7,124 nt of DNA from assembly GCA_029977045.1 (NCBI GenBank), contig JAPOLP010000274.1, positions 1-7,124 of the forward strand, written 5' to 3'. The notes under the pieces are model-generated. The model did no database searches and was not told where the DNA came from. It saw only the letters and a program-made list of their open reading frames with translations. This DNA comes from Planctomycetota bacterium. Lineage in GTDB: Bacteria; Planctomycetota; Planctomycetia; Planctomycetales; Planctomycetaceae. Position numbers and translations under genes: made by a program. Positions 1 to 5,810 of this stretch are shown piece after piece (position 1 is the first letter of the stretch; each line of letters opens with the position of its first letter).

Positions 1-3000
1 AGCAGAAAGCGATCGCTCAGAAGAACTTCGTGGAAGCTGAGAAGCAACGAAAAATCGCTGATGAAAAACGCATGGAAGCGGTGGTCGCGCAGAACAAGGC
101 CGAAGAAGCACAGAAGAAGGAAGCCGAGCAGAAGCTCCTTGCTCAGAAGAACTTCGAGGAGGCAGAGAAGCAGCGCAAGATCGCCGAGGAGAAACGTAAA
201 GAAGCCCTCGTTGCTCAGATGAAGGCCGAAGATGCTCAGAAGAAGGAAGCTGTGCAGCGGATGGTCGCTCAGAAGAACTTTGAAGAGGCTGAAAAGCAGC
301 GCAAAGCGGCTGACGCGGCTCGCATCGCGGAAGAAAAACAGAAGCAGATCGCTCAGAAGAACTTCGAGGAAGCTGAGAATCAGCGGAAGATCGCCGTTGC
401 GGCGAAAGACGCTGAGGAAGAGCAGGCCTACATCGCACGGATCGGACTGGCAGACGCGCGGATTCGTGAGAACGCTTTTGATACAGCGCTGGCGATCCTG
501 AATGACTGTCCGCAGCGGTTGCGTGACTGGGAATGGGGTCGGCTGATGCACCTCTGCACGCGCAGCATCGGCTCGTTCGACAACGGCGCTCCTGTTGATG
601 CCATCGCAGTTTCTCCGGACCACAAACGGTTCGTCACGGGCGGCTGGAGCGGCGAGGCTGTGATCTGGGATGCTGACAGCGGACAGGCTCTGCTGCGACT
701 GCCACACGAGGGCCTCTACGTTCACGCGGTCGACTGGTCGCGAGACGGTCGCTGGATCGCCACCGGAAGCAACGACACCGAAAACGGCTTCGTGCAGCTG
801 TGGGATGCGGAAACCGGAAAGCGCGTTGATCGCCGCTTTGGCGATGGCCGGACCGCCGCGACCTCGCATAACGATGCTGTGCTCAGCGTTCGGTTTTCAG
901 CCGACGGTTCCAGGCTGCTCAGCAGTTCGTACGACATGAGTGCCCGGTTGTGGAATGTCGAATCCGGAGCCCAGCTTCGCCGCTTCCTCGGCCACACATC
1001 GTGGGTCTGGGATGCGGAGTTCTCGCCGAAAGAAGATCACATCGTGACTGCCGGACAGGACGGTCGAGCGTACGTCTGGGATGCTGAAACCGGCGAGCCG
1101 GGCCCGCCATTCACCGGACACGAAGGCCCGGTCTTCTCTGTGTCCTACTCTCCCGATGGTCACTTCGTCGCGACGGGTGGCTATGACAAACGCGTCCTCA
1201 TCTGGAAGCCGTCCGATGTCCGACCGTACGACTATCGACGTCTGCAGTCGGAAAACGGCCAGGTCACTCCCGAACAGCGTTTCACGGCTTTGGATGGACA
1301 CTCTGGTCCGGTCCGCAGCGTGCGATACTCGAATGACGGCCTGTTCCTGATCAGCGGCAGCGATGACAACACCGTCCGGCTGTGGAGCACCGAAGGCGGG
1401 CAGCTGGTCAAGTCGTTCCGCGGCCACGACGGCGCCGTTCGGGCGGTCGCTTACGCCCGTGAGAACGCTCAGATTCTCTCGGCCAGCCACGACAACCGAA
1501 TCCGCAAGTGGGACATTGGCGAATATGAAGAGGTCCGCGTCCTGCAGGGCCAGGTACTCGAAGGCCACGTTGACGCGATTCTCTCCGCTGGATTCTCGCC
1601 CAACGGCGAACAGATTGTGACCGCCAGCCGCGACCGCACCGCTCGTACCTGGGACGTGAAGTCCGGACAGACGTTGCGAGTCTTCAGCGAAGGTCACGAG
1701 TTCCTGGCATCGTCAGCAGCCTACTTCCCCGGCGGACGGCGGCTTGCCACGGGAGCAGTCGACAACACGGTTCGCGTCTGGGACGTTGACTCCAGCACTC
1801 AGTTATTCGTGCTCGAACACACAGGACGATCCGCCGCCCTGGCGATCTCGAAAGACGGTCGCTGGATCATCACCGGAAGTGACTCCGATTCGGCAAAGAT
1901 CTGGGACGCGAAAACAGGCCAGCTGAAGTTCGAGCTGACCGGCGATCTCAAAGAAGGCACGGGACATCAGAGCGAGGTTTCCGCCGTCGCCATTTCCGGC
2001 GACAGCCGCCTGGTTCTGACCGGCGACGGACGCGGTCGCGTGATTCTCTGGGACCTGCCGACGCAGAAGATCATTCGCGAACTCAAGGGACACGGTCGCA
2101 ATCGTATCTCTGCAGTCGCGTTCGTCCCGGAATCCGATCGGGCGTTGACGGCCTGCGCCGACAAGACCGTCGCGCAGTGGAATCTGAAAACCGGCAAGGA
2201 AGACACATCCAGAATTCTGAAGCACCCGGACGCTGTCGTCTCAATGACCCTCCGTCCCGGCGCGAACCAGGTTCTGACCGCAACCGCTGACGGCGGCGTT
2301 CGTTTATGGGATATCGATCGTGCGGAAGTTCTCGGGACGCTCGAAAACGCCGGTTCGCCGACGCACGTCGCGATTGACGAGAGCGGCCAGTGGGCTCTCG
2401 CCGCCGACGCCGACGGCAGGAAGATCGCTGTCTGGCAGCTCGCAGGAGCAGCTGGTGCGATGCAGCCCGAGAAGACTGTCAGCGTCAACTCACAACTATG
2501 GGCCGCGATCTTTGCTCCTTCGCGAACAGGTCTGAGCCTCGTGACGCTGGGCGGTTCTGATGCCCGCATCGTTTCCGTCGATACCAGCGAAACTCTGACG
2601 ACATTCAGCCCGCACGGCATCGTTGCCTCGGCCAACTTCTCTCCGGACGGCAAGCGCATCGTCACGGGAAGCTGGGACTCATCCGCTCGCGTCTGGGATG
2701 CGGAATCCGGAGCCGACCTGCTGAAGCTGGCGGGTGATGACGGCCACACGGCCTTCGTTAACTCAGCCGTCTTCTCTCCCGACCCGGAAGGGAGCCGCAT
2801 TCTGACTTCCAGCGACGACGGCACCGCGAAAGTCTGGGATTCAAAAACCGGCAAGGTCCTGCTGACACTGAAGGGGCACACCGACCGGGTCCGGCACGCG
2901 GCGTACTCGCCTGACGGTTCGCTGATTGTGACGTCGTCGAGCGATCGAACAGCTCGGCTGTGGAACTCTCAGACGGGCGAGCCTGTTGGCAAACCGCTCG

Positions 3001-3398
3001 AGGGCCACGAATGGGCCATCCTCGCCGCCACGTTCTCCAAGGACGGAGCACGTATCATCACAGGCAGCGAAGACAACACAGCCCGGATCTGGGACGCGGT
3101 TACTGGTGAGTTGCTTGCCACGCTGAGCGGCCACACGGCCCGGGTCACGTCCGTCACATTTGCCCCAGGCCAGCGTCGAGCGGTCACGGCCAGCCAGGAC
3201 GGCACGGTCAAAGTCTGGGACACGGAAAGCGGCGAGGAAGTCCTGACCTTAGATGGGCATACCCGCGAGGTCACCTCGGTCACGTTCTCACCCGACGGTC
3301 GGTACATTCTGACCGGCAGCCAGGATGGTCGAGCAATCCTGTGGCTGACGACCGACTGGCAGGAGCCTGCTCCGAAATCTGTCGCGGTAGCAAAGTAG
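1..3398 (+). CDS. WD40-repeat protein, C-terminal part (probable planctomycete Ser/Thr kinase-WD40 type), 5'-partial
   Basis: The frame is open from the first complete codon at position 3 to TAG at 3396-3398. Residues before position 30 (QKAIAQKNF) continue the repeat seen downstream, so the GTG at 30 is an internal Val codon and the true start lies upstream. Numbering from 30, residues 1-133 are an Ala/Lys/Glu/Gln-rich coiled coil, residues 134-176 a linker containing YIARIGLADAR and DWEWGRL (W167, W169), and residues 177-1122 a WD40 array with 21 blades. No transmembrane segment or catalytic domain is visible here. This linker plus WD40 layout is known from planctomycete proteins carrying an N-terminal Ser/Thr kinase and a membrane helix; a kinase upstream is inference. 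The likely role is a protein-interaction scaffold in signalling. The C-terminus is a short tail after the last blade. Family confidence is high; specific function is unknown. Confidence 0.92.
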   Translation, partial: QKAIAQKNFVEAEKQRKIADEKRMEAVVAQNKAEEAQKKEAEQKLLAQKNFEEAEKQRKIAEEKRKEALVAQMKAEDAQKKEAVQRMVAQKNFEEAEKQRKAADAARIAEEKQKQIAQKNFEEAENQRKIAVAAKDAEEEQAYIARIGLADARIRENAFDTALAILNDCPQRLRDWEWGRLMHLCTRSIGSFDNGAPVDAIAVSPDHKRFVTGGWSGEAVIWDADSGQALLRLPHEGLYVHAVDWSRDGRWIATGSNDTENGFVQLWDAETGKRVDRRFGDGRTAATSHNDAVLSVRFSADGSRLLSSSYDMSARLWNVESGAQLRRFLGHTSWVWDAEFSPKEDHIVTAGQDGRAYVWDAETGEPGPPFTGHEGPVFSVSYSPDGHFVATGGYDKRVLIWKPSDVRPYDYRRLQSENGQVTPEQRFTALDGHSGPVRSVRYSNDGLFLISGSDDNTVRLWSTEGGQLVKSFRGHDGAVRAVAYARENAQILSASHDNRIRKWDIGEYEEVRVLQGQVLEGHVDAILSAGFSPNGEQIVTASRDRTARTWDVKSGQTLRVFSEGHEFLASSAAYFPGGRRLATGAVDNTVRVWDVDSSTQLFVLEHTGRSAALAISKDGRWIITGSDSDSAKIWDAKTGQLKFELTGDLKEGTGHQSEVSAVAISGDSRLVLTGDGRGRVILWDLPTQKIIRELKGHGRNRISAVAFVPESDRALTACADKTVAQWNLKTGKEDTSRILKHPDAVVSMTLRPGANQVLTATADGGVRLWDIDRAEVLGTLENAGSPTHVAIDESGQWALAADADGRKIAVWQLAGAAGAMQPEKTVSVNSQLWAAIFAPSRTGLSLVTLGGSDARIVSVDTSETLTTFSPHGIVASANFSPDGKRIVTGSWDSSARVWDAESGADLLKLAGDDGHTAFVNSAVFSPDPEGSRILTSSDDGTAKVWDSKTGKVLLTLKGHTDRVRHAAYSPDGSLIVTSSSDRTARLWNSQTGEPVGKPLEGHEWAILAATFSKDGARIITGSEDNTARIWDAVTGELLATLSGHTARVTSVTFAPGQRRAVTASQDGTVKVWDTESGEEVLTLDGHTREVTSVTFSPDGRYILTGSQDGRAILWLTTDWQEPAPKSVAVAK
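3..428 (+). repeat. Tandem coiled-coil repeats, units of 42, 42 and 28 codons
   Basis: The phrase AQKNF(E/V)EAE(K/N)QRK recurs with its first Ala codon at 15, 141, 267 and 351. Spacings are 126, 126 and 84 bases, that is 42, 42 and 28 codons, all multiples of 14, so the heptad register of a coiled coil is kept. The DNA of the core (gctcagaagaacttc) is identical in all four copies, suggesting fairly recent duplication. The preceding QKAI resembles the QKQI that ends the 28-residue unit, so more units probably lie before the window. In the first copy a GTG (Val) at 30 replaces the Glu codon found in the others. Confidence 0.85.
537..3359 (+). repeat. WD40 repeat array, 21 blades (20 clear, 1 degenerate)
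   Basis: Each blade ends in a W-D/N/K/S/Q/L type strand. Counting from position 30, the Trp residues fall at 213, 258, 308, 350, 392, 452, 494, 541, 584, 625, 674, 717, 760, 802, 889, 936, 978, 1021, 1063 and 1105. The 87-residue gap between 802 and 889 holds one degenerate blade, where Val848 (codon 2571-2573) stands at the Trp position in ARIVSVD. Most spacings are 40-50 residues; the largest is 60, between blades 5 and 6, because of an extra loop around residues 393-424. Many blades carry the GH dipeptide, an SPDG turn and the structural Asp. Twenty-one blades fit three seven-bladed propellers (1-7, 8-14, 15-21); that grouping is inference. Confidence 0.88.
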
Positions 3399-3438
3399 AA
3401 GGTCGATCAGGTCGCGGGAACACCGTTACGACGGACGA

Positions 3439-3463
3439 GGTGCGATCAGGAGAGCGCCGCACC
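3439..3463 (+). other. Small inverted repeat in the intergenic region
   Basis: GGTGCG (3439-3444) and CGCACC (3458-3463) form a perfect 6-bp stem around a 13-base loop, 40 bases after the WD40 stop and 15 bases before the larger hairpin. It could be part of the same 3' mRNA structure or chance; no U tract follows. Confidence 0.25.
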
Positions 3464-3477
3464 GCCTTAAGACACTC

Positions 3478-3512
3478 TGCTGCCTTTCGCCTGACTGAGG
3501 CGAGAGGCAGCA
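3478..3512 (+). terminator. Strong hairpin, probable transcription terminator of the WD40 gene
   Basis: Arms 3478-3492 and 3498-3512 pair over 15 bp with a single U-G wobble (3486 with 3504) around the 5-base loop GACTG. The hairpin lies 79 bases after the WD40 stop and 105 before the next start, the expected place for a terminator. The bases that follow (TGTCGTTTG) are not a proper U tract, so it is either a weak or Rho-assisted terminator or an mRNA 3'-end stabiliser. The hairpin itself is read directly; the role is inferred. Confidence 0.55.
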
Positions 3513-3617
3513 TGTCGTTTGCGTGGTGCTCCGGGCCACGGCAGAAAGTTCCAGGCGAGTTGAGATAGGATTCGGAGCGAAGTACTTCACTTGCTCTCCT
3601 GTCGCTTGCGAAAACTG

Positions 3618-4097
3618 ATGACCGAAACCGCTGCCTATCACGAAGCTGGCCATGCTCTGGTGGGAGTGCTCTCTGGGGCTGGTGTGGTTTCAGTGACGAT
3701 TGATCCCGACTGGGATGATGGGCCGCGAAGGTACGGTGACACCCAGCTGGAATGGCCCGTTGATGCTCCGCTCGATCAGGCGTGGGTCGAGAAGTCCGTG
3801 CTTGTCGCTCTGGCTGGTCCTGTCGCCGAGATGATCCACAGCGGCGAACCATTTCATCCTGGTCTGGTTCCCGAATGGGCGTCGGACTGGCAGGTTGCGT
3901 GGGAAGCTGCCGCGTCAGTCATCGTCGATGAACGCAGGCGGCTGAAGTGGCTCGAAGACTGCACCCGTACGCTGCATCGGCTGCTCAGCGATGATCGCCA
4001 CTGGGCGGCTTTGGCGGCGATTGTCGACAGTTTGCTGGCTCACGAAACGCTGGAAGGCGAGGATGTCGACGAGATTGTGGAACAATGGTTGTCGTGA
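3618..4097 (+). CDS. Small stand-alone M41-like (FtsH protease domain) zinc metallopeptidase, putative
   Basis: This is a 159-residue protein from ATG 3618. It begins MTETAAYHEAGHAL, with the zinc-peptidase motif HExxH at residues 8-12 (H8, E9, H12). The segment LAGPVAEM at residues 65-72 matches the position of the FtsH GGRAAEE helix, and ASDWQVAWEAA from residue 88 matches the FtsH ASND...AT segment, making D90 the candidate third zinc ligand. The C-terminal part is helical and charged. There is no AAA+ domain, signal peptide or membrane segment, so it is probably a soluble cytoplasmic protein; FtsH needs its ATPase to feed substrates, so this one may cut peptides or act with a partner. Nine Trp residues is unusually many. 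An in-frame TTG at 3591 would add nine residues; ATG is preferred because it starts right before the motif, although neither has a clear ribosome site. It lies 44 bases before the MlrC gene, probably in the same operon. Substrate unknown. Confidence 0.75.
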   Translation: MTETAAYHEAGHALVGVLSGAGVVSVTIDPDWDDGPRRYGDTQLEWPVDAPLDQAWVEKSVLVALAGPVAEMIHSGEPFHPGLVPEWASDWQVAWEAAASVIVDERRRLKWLEDCTRTLHRLLSDDRHWAALAAIVDSLLAHETLEGEDVDEIVEQWLS

Positions 4098-4129
4098 CTG
4101 ACCAGCCGCAGGCAACGGGATAAACCAAC

Positions 4130-4134
4130 AGGAG
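4130..4134 (+). promoter_or_regulatory. Ribosome binding site of the MlrC-family gene
   Basis: AGGAG lies 7 bases before the ATG at 4142, a good Shine-Dalgarno core at standard spacing. It supports the start that gives the canonical N-terminus MRIAIGGISHETSSF. Confidence 0.75.
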
Positions 4135-4141
4135 CAACAGT

Positions 4142-5623
4142 ATGCGAATTGCGATCGGGGGGATTTCTCACGAGACGAGTAGCTTTGCTCCGGGACGGAC
4201 GACGATTGCGGACTTCGAGTCCGGGTTCGGACTCTTTCGCGGGCAGGAACTCATCGAGCGGTTTCGTGGCTCGAACACCTGCACCGGAGGGTTTCTCGAC
4301 GGAGCTGAACAGTACGGCTACGAACCCGTGCCGCTGCTGTGGGGGTTTGCCTATCCGAGTGGTCTGATTGATCAGGACGAGTACGAGACGCTCAAAGCCG
4401 AACTGCTCCAGCGCCTGACTGACGCCGAGCAGGCAGGCGGGCCAGTTGACGGCGTGTTGCTCGATTTGCACGGGGCGATGGTCATTGACGGGATTGACGA
4501 CGGCGACGGCGATCTGGTGATGGCAGTGCGGCAAGCCATCGGGCCGGATCGGCCACTGATCACGACGTACGACCTGCATGGCAACCACACGGTCGCTCGA
4601 GTGAACGCCGCCAACGCGATCGTCGGCTTCGACACGTTTCCGCACGTCGATCAGGCGGAGCGAGGCCGTGAAGCAGCGGCACTGATGGTCCGAACGCTGC
4701 GCGGCGAGATTCAGCCCGTCGGGGCGATCCATCAGTTGCCGATGTTCTGGGGAACTCGCCGCCAGGTAACGGCTCATCCGCCGATGGATGACGTCATGCG
4801 TCGCGTTCACGCTCTCGAAGAACGACCGGGAATTCTCTCGGTCACACTGGCGACCGGCTTTCCGTGGTCGGACGTACCGGATGTCGGAACGTCGGTCACC
4901 GTGATCGCCGATGGCGACCGCAAGCTGGCTCAGGCGACGGCGGACGAGTTCGCTGGCTGGCTGTGGGAGAACCGGCAGCAGTGGTACTCGCCGCCGATGA
5001 CCGTCCGCGAGGCGCTGGCTCAGGGAGAGGCTGCTGATCGTTTCCCGATCATGCTCGCCGATCACGCGGACAATACCGGCGGCGGGTCGCCGGGAGATTC
5101 GACCGAAGTACTGCGAACGTTCGTCGAACTCGATCTGCAGGATGCGCTCCTGATGTATCTCGTCGATCCGGCGGCGGCTCGGCAGGCACACGAGGCCGGC
5201 GTTGGCAGCCGGATCGAAGTCTCGCTCGGTGGCCACTCGCATCCGTCGCAGGGCGAGCCTATCGAGTGCGTAGCCGAAGTCGTCGCACTCACGAACGGCG
5301 AGTTCAAGTACGACGGCCCGATGTGGGGCGGCCTAACCGGAAACATGGGCCAGTCGGCCTGGCTCCGGATCGGCGGAGTCAACGTCGTTGTCGTCAACGC
5401 TCGCGAGCAGCCGGTCTGTCCGGCGTTTGCCCGTACGCTCGAGATCGACTGCTCGGCAATGAAATACATCTGCGTGAAATCGGCCGCTCACTTTCGGGCC
5501 GCGTTCGAGCCAATCGCCGGATCGATCTTCAACATCGACGCCGCTGCGATTCACACGCACGACTTTTCGCGGCTGAACTACACGAAACGAACGCGTCCCG
5601 TCTTTCCGGTCGAGCTGGATTGA
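4142..5623 (+). CDS. M81 family metallopeptidase (MlrC-like)
   Basis: This is a complete 493-residue protein, the usual length for the family. The N-terminal domain (about residues 1-290) opens with IAIGGISHETSSF and holds DLHGAM (108-113), YDLHGN (143-148) and FDTFPHVDQAERG (163-175). D144, H146 and H168 have the DxH...H pattern proposed to bind zinc in this family. The C-terminal MlrC domain (about 300-493) shows ADHADNTGGGSPGDST (306-321), GGHSHPSQGEP (363-373) and KSAAHFRAAFEPIA (446-459), and ends near the family's RPxxPxD. The characterised member, sphingomonad MlrC, hydrolyses linearised microcystin fragments; most relatives have unknown substrates and nothing here indicates microcystin use, so only peptide or amide hydrolysis is inferred. 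No signal peptide is present, so it is probably cytoplasmic. A good ribosome site precedes it and the M41-like gene ends 44 bases upstream, suggesting cotranscription. Confidence 0.93.
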   Translation: MRIAIGGISHETSSFAPGRTTIADFESGFGLFRGQELIERFRGSNTCTGGFLDGAEQYGYEPVPLLWGFAYPSGLIDQDEYETLKAELLQRLTDAEQAGGPVDGVLLDLHGAMVIDGIDDGDGDLVMAVRQAIGPDRPLITTYDLHGNHTVARVNAANAIVGFDTFPHVDQAERGREAAALMVRTLRGEIQPVGAIHQLPMFWGTRRQVTAHPPMDDVMRRVHALEERPGILSVTLATGFPWSDVPDVGTSVTVIADGDRKLAQATADEFAGWLWENRQQWYSPPMTVREALAQGEAADRFPIMLADHADNTGGGSPGDSTEVLRTFVELDLQDALLMYLVDPAAARQAHEAGVGSRIEVSLGGHSHPSQGEPIECVAEVVALTNGEFKYDGPMWGGLTGNMGQSAWLRIGGVNVVVVNAREQPVCPAFARTLEIDCSAMKYICVKSAAHFRAAFEPIAGSIFNIDAAAIHTHDFSRLNYTKRTRPVFPVELD

Positions 5624-5758
5624 TGCCGAGAGTAGCCGGCTGGCAGATGTCGTAACTGCTCGACCGGCGTGTTGTGGCGAGACTGCGGTAATCCAGGTCA
5701 GAAAAGAAACTGCGAATTCATCAGCGAGGTCGATCTGTTACGCTGGCAGCCCCACCGC

Positions 5759-5783
5759 CCGCCTCAGTTGTCTCGGGAGGCGG
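5759..5783 (+). other. Hairpin in the leader of the DUF1501 gene
   Basis: CCGCCTC (5759-5765) and GAGGCGG (5777-5783) form a perfect 7-bp GC-rich stem around an 11-base loop. It ends 27 bases before the ATG at 5811 and 135 bases after the MlrC stop. No U tract follows, so a classical terminator is unlikely; a 5' leader structure or protein site is possible. The rest of 5624-5810 shows no gene and no convincing promoter. Confidence 0.35.
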
Positions 5784-5799
5784 CAAACCGGCCAGAATT

Positions 5800-5804
5800 G
5801 AGGA
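5800..5804 (+). promoter_or_regulatory. Ribosome binding site of the DUF1501 gene
   Basis: GAGGA sits 6 bases before the ATG at 5811. An in-frame TGA at 5799-5801 overlaps this site, so the reading frame cannot extend upstream; together they fix the start at 5811. Confidence 0.7.
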
Positions 5805-5810
5805 TGTCTC

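Noticed and set aside
897..1697. 266-codon open frame on the - strand
   Set aside because: Antisense shadow of WD40 blades 3-8; its periodic composition only mirrors the repeat on the other strand.
1967..2881. 304-codon open frame on the - strand
   Set aside because: Antisense shadow of the WD40 array; Ser/Arg/Pro-rich with echoes of the repeats and no domain.
3560..3588. Possible promoter TTGAGA, 17 bases, TACTTC before the M41-like gene
   Set aside because: The -10 hexamer matches the consensus poorly and planctomycete promoters are not well predicted this way; position is suggestive only.
3579..3588. 10-base palindrome GAAGTACTTC
   Set aside because: It is short, occurs once, and has no second copy nearby to suggest an operator.
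3280..3852. 190-codon open frame on the - strand across the WD40-M41 intergenic region
   Set aside because: It overlaps both the end of the WD40 gene and the HEAGH gene, is Arg/Ser/Pro-rich, lacks domains, and crosses the strong hairpin.
4040..5242. 400-codon open frame on the - strand
   Set aside because: It lies opposite the clear MlrC-family gene and overlaps the end of the M41-like gene; its product is Arg-rich without recognisable domains, as expected from antisense of GC-rich codons.
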